From the NCBI GenBank assembly GCA_048498155.1, contig JBEHYN010000004.1:1-64000 (forward strand): 64,000 nt of DNA, given 5' to 3'. Shown piece by piece: positions 25,584 through 35,050 of this stretch (the stretch's first letter is position 1; every line of letters begins with the position of its first letter). The DNA comes from BOG-938 sp048498155. Lineage in GTDB: Bacteria; Pseudomonadota; Alphaproteobacteria; Caulobacterales; Caulobacteraceae. The notes beneath the pieces were generated by a model. The model was given only the letters and a program-made list of their open reading frames with translations, was not told the origin of the DNA and did no database searches. The position numbers and the translations under genes were made by a program.

Positions 25584-26945
25584 TCAGCCCGCTCGGGCGT
25601 GTGGCGCAGTCATGCGCTCAAGGCCGCGCGCCGCCTCGTCCGACAGGCTCCGCAGGCCGTGTTCGCCGAACACGTCGAGGGCCGCGCCGAGCGCCAAGAT
25701 CGCCGCGCCGCGTTCATCGCCGTGCCGCCCCGGGAGTTCGGCGCGAGCCTCGTAAAGGCGGGCCAGATTGAGCTGCGCCACCGCCCAGCTTACGGGGTCC
25801 TTGCCGGGCGATAACTTGATCAGTTCGCCTTTCAGGGCCATGACCGCCTCGTCCAGCATGCCCACGTCCGCAGCCAACTCGGCCCTGCGCGCTAGGCATC
25901 CCGCACGATTGTGCGCGAGCGCCGCGCGTAGGGACAGGCTCGGCTGGTCCCGCGTGGACCACAAGGCGCGCTCATAAGCGCCTAGGGCGTGTTCAAAGGC
26001 CCGGTCCGCCTCGCTGGCTTCGCCCAGCGACTGCAGGCCAAAGGCCAGCGCCTGTTGGAGCCGCGCCCAATCCAGAGGACTGTGGTCCGGACCGGCGGCG
26101 TCGAGGGCTTCGGCCATCAACTCCAGGCCATGGGCCACATCCTCGATATGGCCGTGCAGTTCGCCCACCGCAGCGCGCGCGGCGCCCGACAGTTCGCGAA
26201 CCCGCGCCCAACTCAGGGGCTCATAGGTCTGATCCAGGCGGCCGGACAGCTTGTCCAGGGCGACGATGGCCTCTTCGTATAGCGCAGCGTCCTTCAGCCG
26301 GGCTGCGGCGGCGATGAGGAACTCGGCCCGGTCGCAGCGCAGGCGCACGACCTCGGCCTTGCTCACCGAACGGGCGCGCAGATGACCTTCCAGAGTCAGG
26401 ATCGGAGTGTCGAATTCGGCGACGGCGGCGCGCACGCCTTCCAGATCGGCGGAACGCAGGGCCTGGCGCGCCTGCAAGCGCACTAGACGCCCCCAGGCCA
26501 CGGCGGCGACCGCAGTGGAAGGCGCGGTCTTGCGCACCTCGCGCAGGGCGGTTTCAGCGGCCGCGTTCAAGCCTTCATCCCCGTACAGATCGGCGCCGAG
26601 CATGGCCGCTTCGGCCTGCTCACAGCGAGCGGCGGCCCAGCCGCGCGAGCGGCCTTCGCGCTTGAACGCCTCGGCGGCCTTCTCGGCGGATTCGGCGGCG
26701 CGGCGCAGGGCCAGCACATCGCCGGTGCGACGGGCCAGCTCGCGCCAGACCCGCGCGGCCTCCAGCCGTCGTTGGCTCGGATCGCGCGCGCTGACGCGCC
26801 CGGCTGCAATGTCGCCGGCCTTGGTCTCGGCGCGCAGCAGGCGCAGGTCGAGAATTTCAAGCAGGGCGGCGTCGCCCCCGGTCAGGCCGTCGCGCGGCCC
26901 GTCGGCGGCGAACAGGCGCTTTAAGTCTCGACTGAACTCAAACAT
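25584..26945 (-). CDS. TPR-repeat protein of unknown function
   Basis: This soluble protein of 453 residues is built of repeated helical pairs typical of tetratricopeptide repeats, for example LEAARVWRELARRTGDVLALRRAAESAEKA, LYEEAIVALDKLSGRLDQTYEPLSWARVR and PVSWAVAQLNLARLYEARAEL. The repeat xxWAxxQxxLAxxLxxLG seen in the second half is like the TPR arrays found in many bacterial scaffold proteins. The start at 26945 (MFEFSRDLKRLF) is preferred over the open frame to 27002 because it follows GGAG and a conserved-looking N terminus. Confidence 0.75.
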   Translation of the reverse strand: MFEFSRDLKRLFAADGPRDGLTGGDAALLEILDLRLLRAETKAGDIAAGRVSARDPSQRRLEAARVWRELARRTGDVLALRRAAESAEKAAEAFKREGRSRGWAAARCEQAEAAMLGADLYGDEGLNAAAETALREVRKTAPSTAVAAVAWGRLVRLQARQALRSADLEGVRAAVAEFDTPILTLEGHLRARSVSKAEVVRLRCDRAEFLIAAAARLKDAALYEEAIVALDKLSGRLDQTYEPLSWARVRELSGAARAAVGELHGHIEDVAHGLELMAEALDAAGPDHSPLDWARLQQALAFGLQSLGEASEADRAFEHALGAYERALWSTRDQPSLSLRAALAHNRAGCLARRAELAADVGMLDEAVMALKGELIKLSPGKDPVSWAVAQLNLARLYEARAELPGRHGDERGAAILALGAALDVFGEHGLRSLSDEAARGLERMTAPHARAG

Positions 26946-27151
26946 TCGGGGCGCTCCGCTCCTAAACCCTGTCCCGCTTCGGGACGACCGAGGCGGGCTC
27001 AACGCCTTCAGAGCAAAGGCGACGCCGCAGCGGAGCGAAAAAGGTTAACGAATGTCAATCTTTTGCTGTGTGGGAATATCCGGATGGAACCATGCGCTCG
27101 GCGCTGCGGCGCCCTATATGCGGGCCAAGGCAAGCGGGGCGGGCAAGGATC

Positions 27152-28369
27152 ATGGACGCTAAGGCGACAGCCCAGGGGCAAACCGAGGCCGATATCCAGA
27201 ACACCACCGTGTTCGGCGTAATCGTCGCCATCGCCTTCTGCCACATGCTCAACGACATGATGCAGTCGCTGCTGCCGGCCATCTATCCTAACCTGAAAGC
27301 CAACTTCGGCCTGAGCTTCGGCCAGATCGGCATGGTGACCCTGGTGTTTCAGATCACCGCATCCCTACTGCAGCCCCTGGTGGGGCTCTACGCCGACAAA
27401 CGGCCCACGCCCCTGGCCCTGCCCGGCGGGACCCTGTTCACCCTGGCGGGCCTGACGGTGCTGTCGATGGCGCACGCCTATCCGGTGCTGCTGATCGACG
27501 CCTGTCTGATCGGCATGGGCTCGTCGGTGTTCCACCCCGAATCCTCGCGCGTGGCCCGCATGGCCTCGGGCGGACGGCACGGCTTGGCGCAGTCGATGTT
27601 CCAGGTGGGGGGCAACACGGGCCAGGCGCTGGGGCCGCTGGCGGCGGCGGTGGTGGTGGCGCGCTGGGGGCAATTCAGCCTGGCGGTGTTCGCCCTGCTG
27701 GCCCTGCTGTCCTGCGCGATCCTGTGGAACGTGGCGGTCTGGTACAAGGCCCACGGCCTGGCCCGGCTGACCGCCGCGAGTAAGGCCAGGGCCGATCAAC
27801 CGCCTCTGCCGGCCGGCAAGGCGGCGTTCGGCATCGTCATCCTGATGGTGCTGATCACCTCCAAGTACCTCTATCTGAGCAGCCTTTCGAGCTACTACAC
27901 CTTCTTCCTGATCGAGCGTTTCCACCTGTCGGTGCAGGCGGCCCAGCTTCACCTGTTCGCCTTCCTGGCGGCGGTGGCGGTGGGGACCATGATCGGCGGC
28001 CCCATCGGCGACCGGTTCGGACGCAAGTACGTCATCTGGTTCTCCATCCTGGGAACCCTGCCCTTCACCCTGATGCTGCCCTATGTGTCCCTGTTCTGGA
28101 CCGGGCCGCTGACGGTGATCATCGGCCTGATCCTCGCCTCGGCCTTCCCCGCCATCGTGGTGTTCGCCCAGGAGCTGGCGCCCGGCAAGGTGGGCATGGT
28201 CTCGGGCCTGTCGTTTGGGTTTTCCTTTGGCGTCGGCGGATTGGGCGCGGCGGCGATGGGGGTAATAGCGGACCACACGGGGATAGAGACGGTCTACCGG
28301 ATTTGCGCCTTCCTACCGGCGTTGGGCCTGGCGGCGGCGGCGTTGCCGGATATTGAAAAGAGAAAATGA
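27152..28369 (+). CDS. MFS transporter, fosmidomycin-resistance (Fsr) type
   Basis: This 12-helix major facilitator has an N-terminal helix with CHMLNDMMQSLLPAIYPNLK and the Fsr-like first repeat LSFGQIGMVTLVFQITASLLQPLVGLYADKRP. SSVFHPESSRVARMASGG follows, which matches the HP-E region of Fsr proteins. The second half has GPIGDRFGRKYVIWFSILG. It probably exports a small toxic compound; the substrate cannot be deduced. ATG 27152 follows AAGGAT; upstream sequence in frame lacks conservation. Confidence 0.88.
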   Translation: MDAKATAQGQTEADIQNTTVFGVIVAIAFCHMLNDMMQSLLPAIYPNLKANFGLSFGQIGMVTLVFQITASLLQPLVGLYADKRPTPLALPGGTLFTLAGLTVLSMAHAYPVLLIDACLIGMGSSVFHPESSRVARMASGGRHGLAQSMFQVGGNTGQALGPLAAAVVVARWGQFSLAVFALLALLSCAILWNVAVWYKAHGLARLTAASKARADQPPLPAGKAAFGIVILMVLITSKYLYLSSLSSYYTFFLIERFHLSVQAAQLHLFAFLAAVAVGTMIGGPIGDRFGRKYVIWFSILGTLPFTLMLPYVSLFWTGPLTVIIGLILASAFPAIVVFAQELAPGKVGMVSGLSFGFSFGVGGLGAAAMGVIADHTGIETVYRICAFLPALGLAAAALPDIEKRK

Positions 28370-28715
28370 CTCCTCTCCCCCTCGATGGGGGAGAGGTCGG
28401 GAGTGGGGGTGCGCCCGCTGGTTTTTCTGGACGAAGCGCTTGAGGCGCCCCGCCTCCTGCGTCATCTCCGGAGCCGTCCCGCGAACACCCGCATCCCTGC
28501 CCGTTCGGCCAACCGCCTTTGGCGCTTGGCCTCACCCCATCGAGGGGGAAGGACCAGCAAGATGGCTTTCACCCAAACCCATCACGCCCTGAATTCCATG
28601 GATGATGAGAGCTTCCGGGCCCAGCCAACTCAAGGCCGGCTCCTGCGGAGCCGCCGCGTCGCGGTCGGAGAAGCCGAGCCTTGACTTGGCTGGACCCGGA
28701 AGCAGGATACTCGCC
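28370..28715. repeat. Gene-free stretch with inverted-repeat arms
   Basis: Left arm (about 28371-28405) holds CTCCCCCTCGATGGGGGAG followed by AGTGGGGGTG; right arm (about 28531-28555) is an inverted partner with CACCCCATCGAGGGGG. The middle is GC-rich without a credible gene. This looks like the boilerplate intergenic element often found in Caulobacterales genomes. Only one copy is present in the window. Confidence 0.4.
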
Positions 28716-28748
28716 ATGGACTTAAGGACGGTTCCGCCGGTCTGCGCC

Positions 28749-29024
28749 ATGACAAACCAAACCCTGACGAATGACCATGATCGAGTCTTCGGACTGCCCA
28801 TCTGGGTAGCTTCGCTGTTTGTGGTCGCCCTGTTCGGCTACTGGCTCATCCGGTCCGTCCAATGCCGTAAGAGTTTGCACCTAGGCCTCATGCCGCAATT
28901 CGAGAGAGACACCCAACCTTTGGGCTATTGGACGGCCGTGGGTTTGGCGGGTGCTTTCTTCCTCGTAGGTCTATTGAGTTTTGTCGTCCCTGATTGGATT
29001 GCGTACCTGCCAGGGCAGCGATAA
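28749..29024 (+). CDS. Small two-helix membrane protein
   Basis: The protein has 91 residues and two transmembrane helices: PIWVASLFVVALFGYWLI and GYWTAVGLAGAFFLVGLLSFVV, with a short polar connection of about 25 residues. An in-frame ATG at 28716 would add 11 residues; the ATG at 28749 gives MTNQTLTNDHD. No family is recognised. It is convergent with prfC with an 8-bp gap. Confidence 0.5.
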   Translation: MTNQTLTNDHDRVFGLPIWVASLFVVALFGYWLIRSVQCRKSLHLGLMPQFERDTQPLGYWTAVGLAGAFFLVGLLSFVVPDWIAYLPGQR

Positions 29025-29032
29025 CCCGCTCC

Positions 29033-30667
29033 TCACCACCGCTCCTTCGCCCGCAAAAACTTCACGTTCGGATATCGCTCCGCCGCGTAGTTGATGTCCC
29101 AGGCCGACTTGGCCAGATAGACCGGCTCGCCGTCGATGTCCTCGGCCATGGCGGAGCGGTGCTTGCCGGTGAAGTTTTCCAGCTCGGCCTTGTCGCCGGT
29201 GATCCAGCGCGCTTCGCCGTAGGGGGAGGCTTCGAACACCACGTCCAGGGCGTATTCTCCGCCCAGGCGGTCCTGCATCACCTCGAACTGCAGCTGGCCC
29301 ACAGCGCCGACGATGAAGTCCGCGCCGAAGGTGGGGCGAAACAGCTGGGTCACGCCTTCCTCGGCAAGGCCCTCCAGGGCCTTCTTCAGATGCTTGGCCT
29401 TGAGCGGATCCTTGACCCGCACGCGGCGCAGGATTTCCGGGGCGAAGTTGGGCAGGCCGGCGAAACGCAGGGCGCCGCTTTCCGACAGGCTGTCACCCAC
29501 ACGCAGAACCCCATGGTTGGGGATGCCGATCACATCGCCGGCGAAGGCCTCCTCGGCCAGTTCGCGCTCGGCGGCCATGAACATGATCGGGGCGTTGACC
29601 GACAGCTGGCGGCCGGTGTTCTGAACCTTCAGCTTCATGCCGCGGGTGAAGCGCCCGGAGGTCAGGCGCAGCATGGCGATGCGGTCGCGGTGGTTGGGGT
29701 CCATATTGGCCTGGACCTTGAACACAAAGCCCGACACCTCGGTCTCGCCCGGCGCCACATTGGTCTCGGCGCCTCCGCGCTCGGCCTTCAGGGGTCCAGG
29801 CGGCGGCGCATAGGCGCCAAGCACCGCCAGCAGTTCCTCCACGCCGAAGTGGCGCAGGGCCGTGCCGAACAGCACCGGGGTCATGTGCCCTTCCAGGAAG
29901 GCCTGAGGATCGAACGCCTTAGAGCCGCCCTCGGCCAGCTCCGCGCCCTCCTCCGCCTCGGCCAGCTCCTCCGGATCGAGGTACTGCACCACCGCGTTGG
30001 ACCCCAGCTTAACCGGCGCGGGATGGCCCTCCGGCTCGTCCGACCCCTTACGCGCATAGGGCATGAAGCTGCGGGCGCGCAGGTCGATCATGCCCTTGAA
30101 GCGGTTGCCCGAACCCGCCGGCCAGTAGAGCGGCGCGGGGTCCAGCGCCAGCTTTGACGCGATCTCGTCCAGCAAGGCGAGCGGATCCTGCGCCTCACGG
30201 TCCATCTTGTTGATGAAGGTGATGATGGGAATATCGCGCAGGCGGCAGACCTCGAACAGCTTGAGGGTCTGCGGCTCGATGCCCTTGGCCGCGTCCAGCA
30301 CCATCACCGCCGCGTCCGCCGCCGTCAGGGTGCGGTAGGTGTCTTCGGAGAAGTCCTCGTGCCCGGGGGTGTCGAGCAGGTTGAACATCAGCCCGTCGTG
30401 CTCGAAGCTCATGACGCTGGCGGAGACCGAGATGCCCCGCTCGCGCTCGATCTTCATCCAGTCAGACCGCGTGCGCCGATTTTCCCCGCGCGCCCTCACC
30501 GCCCCGGCCGCGCGGATGGCGCCGCCGGCCAGCAGCAGGTGCTCGGTCAAGGTGGTCTTGCCCGCATCGGGGTGGGAGATGATGGCGAAGGTGCGCCGCC
30601 TCGCCGCCTGGGCGGCGATTCCTGGGCGAGAATTGGCGGCCTCGACGGCGGGGGAGGAACGACTCAT
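29033..30667 (-). CDS. prfC: Peptide chain release factor 3 (RF3)
   Basis: This GTPase recycles RF1/RF2 from the ribosome after termination. G-domain motifs are SHPDAGKTTLTEH (G1), RERGISVSASVMSFEHD (G2 region), DTPGHEDFSEDTYRTL (G3), NKMDRE (G4) and an RF3-type C-terminal part with GQLQFEVMQDRLGGEY. It has 544 residues from ATG 30667; RF3 is usually about 530. The extra N-terminal tail SRSSPAVEAANSRPGIAAQA is poorly conserved. The open frame to 30769 runs into a repeat and is not used. Confidence 0.95.
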   Translation of the reverse strand: MSRSSPAVEAANSRPGIAAQAARRRTFAIISHPDAGKTTLTEHLLLAGGAIRAAGAVRARGENRRTRSDWMKIERERGISVSASVMSFEHDGLMFNLLDTPGHEDFSEDTYRTLTAADAAVMVLDAAKGIEPQTLKLFEVCRLRDIPIITFINKMDREAQDPLALLDEIASKLALDPAPLYWPAGSGNRFKGMIDLRARSFMPYARKGSDEPEGHPAPVKLGSNAVVQYLDPEELAEAEEGAELAEGGSKAFDPQAFLEGHMTPVLFGTALRHFGVEELLAVLGAYAPPPGPLKAERGGAETNVAPGETEVSGFVFKVQANMDPNHRDRIAMLRLTSGRFTRGMKLKVQNTGRQLSVNAPIMFMAAERELAEEAFAGDVIGIPNHGVLRVGDSLSESGALRFAGLPNFAPEILRRVRVKDPLKAKHLKKALEGLAEEGVTQLFRPTFGADFIVGAVGQLQFEVMQDRLGGEYALDVVFEASPYGEARWITGDKAELENFTGKHRSAMAEDIDGEPVYLAKSAWDINYAAERYPNVKFLRAKERW

Positions 30668-30734
30668 GGCGCGGGCGATAGCGTGGCGGGACGGCGATGG
30701 CAAATGACGAGCCATAGCCCGGCTTGTCGGGTAG

Positions 30735-30920
30735 AGCATCAAGCGGTTGAACTGAACCACCTCCTCCACCGCTCGTTCCCGCGAAAGCGGGAATCCAGAT
30801 CTTTCCAGCGTGGCGATTCCTGGACAGGACTGGGTCCCCCGCCGGAGCCTGTCCTCGGGTCGGCCTTCGGCCGAGCCGGGGGGCGGGGGATGAGCGGATT
30901 TGGGTTAGAGATTCAATTGG
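30735..30920. repeat. Dispersed repeat family B, copy 1
   Basis: This element starts GCATCAAGCGGTT, contains CGTTCCCGCGAAAGCGGGAA (a perfect small hairpin) and CGATTCCTGGACAGGACTGG, and ends GATTCAATTGG. A second copy with the same order lies at 54313-54460. This copy is about 38 bp longer in its centre (GCCGGAGCC...GGGGGCGGGGGATGAGCGG) than the other. It abuts the prfC 5' region and has no coding capacity. Confidence 0.7.
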
Positions 30921-30978
30921 AACGTGGAAAGCTATGGCAATACCGACGCCGAGGCGGCAGCCTCGAAGGGAGCATCCC

Positions 30979-31443
30979 ATGGCCGGCGACTACGGGGAAC
31001 GAAAAAAGCTGAAAACGGCCTGGATGTGGTCGGCCCAGGTCTATGGCTTCGGCCTCGTGACCTTGCTGCTGGCCGTCGGGTTCGTGGCTTTCGGCCTGCA
31101 TGGCCAGTGGGTGGCGGATCAGTATTGGCGAGTGACGGGCGCGCCCTGCCCCAGCCTGACCGCTTCGGCGTTCCAAACTCAGCCGATACGCCCCAACCAA
31201 GCCTTCCGTATGGAGAGCGTCGTGTTCGCCAGGGCCTACGGCCATTCGAGCTGCGGCGAGTTGGCGGCCAACGGCGGGCTGGAAGCCCAGGTCGTTTGTG
31301 AGTTCACCAATCCGGGCGTGCTGGCAGTCACCAATCAAGCCGGGACCACCTACTTCGCCCCCGGCATCGGCCGCCCGGCCACGGTCGCCGCGACCAACGG
31401 CGCCGCCAGTTGCGTGATGGCGTCCAACTACAAGGGCGATTAA
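30979..31443 (+). CDS. Membrane-anchored protein of unknown function
   Basis: The protein has 154 residues. A basic N-terminal tail (GERKKLKTAWMW) leads into one transmembrane helix (YGFGLVTLLLAVGFVAFGL) and an extracytoplasmic domain with four cysteines (APCPSLT, HSSCGEL, QVVCEFTNPG, GAASCVMASN) likely to form two disulfides. No family recognised. RBS AAGGGAG precedes ATG 30979. The stop overlaps the stop of the convergent gene by 4 bases. Confidence 0.6.
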   Translation: MAGDYGERKKLKTAWMWSAQVYGFGLVTLLLAVGFVAFGLHGQWVADQYWRVTGAPCPSLTASAFQTQPIRPNQAFRMESVVFARAYGHSSCGELAANGGLEAQVVCEFTNPGVLAVTNQAGTTYFAPGIGRPATVAATNGAASCVMASNYKGD

Positions 31444-31820
31444 GCCGCCAGGCGGCGCCAGACTTCGCGGTCGGCGATGGCGGTAGTTAGGCTGCCGTCA
31501 GCGTGTCGGCCCTGCAGGCCGGCGATCACGTCGATGTCTAGGCTGGCGAAGCGGACGCCCACGTCGCGCGGCCGGCAATAGTTGGAGGGGGCGACGAACA
31601 GGGCGGCGTTGATGGACGGGGCGGTGAACTGAATCAGCGCGCCCAGCTTGACCGCTCGCTCGGGATGGGTGCGTTGCAACAGGGGCTGTTCGGCGAACAG
31701 TTCCTGGCCCAGAGTCTGGACGAATGCGAAGTTGATCGGCCCGAACCGATGGCTCATCAGGCTTTCGGCCACGCCGTCCGCCTTCAGATTGAAAACCACA
31801 TCGTTCAAAAGGAAATACAT
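31440..31820 (-). CDS. Conserved hypothetical protein
   Basis: This 126-residue soluble protein begins MYFLLNDVVFNLKADGV and continues with FGPINFAFVQTLGQELFAEQP, INAALFVAPSNYCRPRDVGVRFASLDIDVIAGLQ. The alternation suggests an alpha/beta fold, but I cannot name it. The ATG at 31820 has GGGCGAGAT upstream and removes five residues of the open frame. Codon use looks native. Confidence 0.6.
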   Translation of the reverse strand: MYFLLNDVVFNLKADGVAESLMSHRFGPINFAFVQTLGQELFAEQPLLQRTHPERAVKLGALIQFTAPSINAALFVAPSNYCRPRDVGVRFASLDIDVIAGLQGRHADGSLTTAIADREVWRRLAA

Positions 31821-31887
31821 CGATCTCGCCCACATATCAGGCGGACAGATTGGCAGAGCGAGCTTTAGGTCAGGTTGAAGAACGCGG

Positions 31888-32268
31888 TTAAGGCTTCGCT
31901 ACCGCTTCGGTCAGGAAAGTCCGGCCCTCGGCGTCCTCGATCTCCACCACCCACAGGTCCGGGTCGACCTTGAGCGCCCGCTCGACATAGCGGTCCAGCT
32001 CGCCCTCGACATGGCTGGCGTGCGGCTGCATCCACACCCGTTCGCCGTCGCCGCGAAAGGCCTCGCTATAGACCCGCGCCTCGCGCGTGCGGCTGTTGAA
32101 CGCCTTGACCAGCACGGCGCCGGCCCGCGCGTCGCCCTTGCGCACGACCGTGGCGAAAGCGCCGCCCAGTTCGGCCCGCCGGATCAATGCGCCCACCCAA
32201 ACGTCCGTCGAAAGCAGCACGTCGACATCTCCTGGTAACGGAGCGGAAACAGGCTTGCGTCTAGCCAT
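31888..32268 (-). CDS. DUF1491 family protein
   Basis: The protein has 126 residues and fits DUF1491, a small family widespread in alphaproteobacteria: DVWVGALIRRAELGGAFATVVRKGDARAGAVLVK followed by the final helix-strand region ELDRYVERALKVDPDLWVVEIED. Function is not known. It is divergent from a secreted protein gene with 52 bp between starts. Confidence 0.8.
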   Translation of the reverse strand: MARRKPVSAPLPGDVDVLLSTDVWVGALIRRAELGGAFATVVRKGDARAGAVLVKAFNSRTREARVYSEAFRGDGERVWMQPHASHVEGELDRYVERALKVDPDLWVVEIEDAEGRTFLTEAVAKP

Positions 32269-32320
32269 AGGGGCGGACTGTCAAGTCCGGCTTCATTTAC
32301 CAGGCCACGCCATACCCGCC

Positions 32321-33214
32321 ATGCGCGCCCAGACCCTGCTCTCGATTGCCATTTGCGCCCTGGTGGTCGTCGGCGCATCCGCGTCTTCAGCGCGGGCCGA
32401 CAGCGCGTCGGAGCTCTACTATGAGCGGGCAGTGATGAGCGCGGCCGGGGCGCGTTGCGGACTGTTTAGTCCGGAGATCGCCGCCGCCCTGGCCGCCTCG
32501 CAGATTCAGGCACGTAACACGGCCCTGCGCGCGGGCTTGCCGTCCAGCGATCTGGACGCGGCCCTGGCTCGAGCCAATGCGCGCGCCGCGGCGGCGCCCT
32601 GCCAGGGCCAGGACGTCAAGCTGGCGGCAGACCGGGTGCGCCAGGCGTTCAAGGCCTATGCAGGGCTGCGCGCCATGACCTTTCCCGGCGACCAGGGGGA
32701 CTGGCGCGCGTCGCGTGACGAGACACAGATATACAACGCCTGGCGGCTGACTCAGGCTGCCCATACGGGCGCAGACCGCGCCATGTTCGGACTGGCCGGA
32801 CGGCAGGGGCGCGACTCGCTGGTTGCAGCCGCCGCCTTCGCCGACGGGGCCACGCCCTACGCCGCGCGCCTGGTTCTGCGCGACCGGACCCGCGCGCCCA
32901 CGGCATACATCGCCGATCTGTCCGGCAAGGCGCCGCTGCAGGCCCGCGTGCCGCCACCCACCGCGACCTACACCATCCTGGCGGAGGCCCGTGGACCGGG
33001 CGAGCCGGCCCTTCTGCCGCCGGGAACCCGCGCCGGAACCGTTTTCCGCTTTCCCGTCAGTGCGGTCACGGCGTTGAGCGCCCTGGATCCGCGCGAAGCG
33101 ATCCGTGTGGATTTCGTGTTCGCAGGTTCCGGCGGAGACATGGTGCGGCGAAGCTATTTCGAGATCGGCGATTTCTCCGCCGGTCTGGCCTTCCTACGCG
33201 CGGGTCAGCGCTGA
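32321..33214 (+). CDS. Secreted protein of unknown function
   Basis: A signal peptide (LLSIAICALVVVGASASSARA) is followed by an alpha-helical domain with two cysteines (AGARCGLFSPEIAAAL, AAAPCQGQDVKLAADRVRQAF) and a beta-rich C-terminal half (ATPYAARLVLRDRTRAPTAYIAD, AIRVDFVFAG, SYFEIGDFSAGLAFL). It has 297 residues. I do not recognise the family; the two parts look like two separate domains. Its last 10 bases overlap the stop of the convergent kinase gene. Confidence 0.65.
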   Translation: MRAQTLLSIAICALVVVGASASSARADSASELYYERAVMSAAGARCGLFSPEIAAALAASQIQARNTALRAGLPSSDLDAALARANARAAAAPCQGQDVKLAADRVRQAFKAYAGLRAMTFPGDQGDWRASRDETQIYNAWRLTQAAHTGADRAMFGLAGRQGRDSLVAAAAFADGATPYAARLVLRDRTRAPTAYIADLSGKAPLQARVPPPTATYTILAEARGPGEPALLPPGTRAGTVFRFPVSAVTALSALDPREAIRVDFVFAGSGGDMVRRSYFEIGDFSAGLAFLRAGQR

Positions 33215-34887
33215 GGGGTGAAGGCGATGACCTTGGCGCTCGGCCGGTCCCCAAGCTGAGGCGCCGTGAGCAGACCCGGGATGCGCACCGTGACCGAAGT
33301 GCCTCGGCCCAAGGCGCTTTCGATGATCATTTCCCCCCCGTGCAGTTCGGCGAAGGCGCGCACCAGCGATAGTCCCAAGCCCGCGCCCTTGGCGCGTTGG
33401 CCCGCATCGCCGGCCTGCTGGAACGGCTGACCCAGTCGCTTGAGATCCTCCTCGGCTATGCCCACGCCGCTGTCAGCCACCACCAGCTCCAGCGCGCCGT
33501 CCTGCGCCCCGAGCGTCAGGTCGACCGTCCCGCCGCGCGGGGTGAATTTCAAGGCGTTGGAAAGAAGGTTCAAAACGATCTGCTTGATCGCACGGCTGTC
33601 CGCCTCAATTGCAAGCGGCGAAGACAGCGGGTCGGCCCGCAAGGTCACGCCCGCGTCGTCGGCCTGCACGCGCATCAGCCTCAGGGCGGACGACACCGGC
33701 TCGCGCGCGTCGATGGGCTCGATCTGCAGCTGGAAGCGGTCGGCCTCGATCTTGGACATGTCGAGCACGTCGTTGATCAGGTCCAGCAAGTGCTGGCCGG
33801 ACTCGTGGATCAGCTCGGCGTATTCGGCGTACTTAGGCGGCAAGGGGCCAAACAGCTTGGCGCGCATCACATCCGAAAAACCCATGATGGTGTTCAGCGG
33901 CGTGCGCAGTTCATGGCTCATATTGGCCAGAAAGCGCGATTTTCCGCTGTTGAGCGCCTCGGCCTGCGCCTTGGCGGCCTCCAGAACGGCTTCACGGGCC
34001 TTTTGGGCGGTTAGATCCTGCAACACCCCCACCAGCCGCTGGTCGTCGGTTCGCAACAGACTGACCCCAATGTGGCGCTCAGGCTGACCGGTGGGGTGGA
34101 ATAACGCCTCAGCCCGCCCTTCGCCCAGGGCCCGGCCGATGGCCAAGGCCAAGAGCGGGCGATCCTCAGGCTGTGCGGCCTCGATCAGGCCCTGGTGCAG
34201 CAGGACAGCCTCCGCCAGGCCGGGCGGTGAATGGCCGAAAGCCGACAGCACTCGCCCCTGGCCGTCCAGGGTGGCCAGCAGATAGGGCTGTTCGGTGAGC
34301 AGCCGCTCGAGGCCGTCGCGAACCTGTCGGTCCGACAGGCGCAACGCGTCGCTGCGGCGGCGCGAGATGGTCAGGCCGACGGCCAGACCCAGGCCCAGGA
34401 CGGCCAGGGCGATGAGGCCGAGCCAGAACCGCGCCGGCTCCGGTGGCGGGGCGGGCCAAAGGTTTGCGAGCTGGGCCAGGGCGTCCAGGGCCGCAGCCAT
34501 CACCGCGAGGGCGGCGGCCTCGGCCCAAAGCCGGCTGGAACCCAGGAGAGTCGCCGCCGCCACGGGCGCCAAGCACCACGCCGCCAGGGGACCGGAAACC
34601 CCGCCCGCCAAGCCGCAGGATAGGCCGCCGGCGACCGCCCACAGCACGAGAAGCAAGCTGCGCGCCCGGCGGCTGTCGCGCCGGCGCAAAAGCAGGGCCG
34701 CGAGGGCCGGAAGACCGGCCGCCGCCAAGGCCCCCACAATGGGCCATGTCACCACCCCTTGACCGACCAACAGTCCGACAAACGCCGACGTCACGGCGAC
34801 GAGCCAGGCGCCGTGCCAAATCAGAATCGCGCGTCGTTCGCCGCCGGTGGCGGACGCTCCTGCACTGATGACGGGCGTTTGGGGCAA
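33205..34887 (-). CDS. divJ: DivJ-like sensor histidine kinase
   Basis: This kinase has 560 residues. Six or so N-terminal transmembrane helices (residues ~20-175) are followed by a PAS-like region (RLLTEQPYLLATLDGQGRVLS; GVLQDLTAQK), then the HisKA domain with phospho-acceptor His325 in NMSHELRTPLNTIMGFSDVM and the ATP domain (NLLSNALKFTPRG, VADSGVGIAEEDL, GAGLGLSLV). The stretch MRAKLFGPLPPKYAEYAELI is very like Caulobacter DivJ, which phosphorylates DivK and PleD at the stalked pole. The size and layout also match. The gene is assigned on resemblance, not on context. Confidence 0.7.
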   Translation of the reverse strand: MPQTPVISAGASATGGERRAILIWHGAWLVAVTSAFVGLLVGQGVVTWPIVGALAAAGLPALAALLLRRRDSRRARSLLLVLWAVAGGLSCGLAGGVSGPLAAWCLAPVAAATLLGSSRLWAEAAALAVMAAALDALAQLANLWPAPPPEPARFWLGLIALAVLGLGLAVGLTISRRRSDALRLSDRQVRDGLERLLTEQPYLLATLDGQGRVLSAFGHSPPGLAEAVLLHQGLIEAAQPEDRPLLALAIGRALGEGRAEALFHPTGQPERHIGVSLLRTDDQRLVGVLQDLTAQKAREAVLEAAKAQAEALNSGKSRFLANMSHELRTPLNTIMGFSDVMRAKLFGPLPPKYAEYAELIHESGQHLLDLINDVLDMSKIEADRFQLQIEPIDAREPVSSALRLMRVQADDAGVTLRADPLSSPLAIEADSRAIKQIVLNLLSNALKFTPRGGTVDLTLGAQDGALELVVADSGVGIAEEDLKRLGQPFQQAGDAGQRAKGAGLGLSLVRAFAELHGGEMIIESALGRGTSVTVRIPGLLTAPQLGDRPSAKVIAFTPQR

Positions 34888-35050
34888 GACGGGTCCCAGC
34901 GAAATTGCACACGAGTGGCCGCCAACACTAGCGTCGCCTTGGGCGCGTCTCCAGCGTTCGCAAGCAACGGGCGATCCGCAACAGGGGACGAGATGGGGAT
35001 AACCGCCGCCCGTAACCTTACCGAACGCGTTGCCATGGGCCTAGCCAGCC

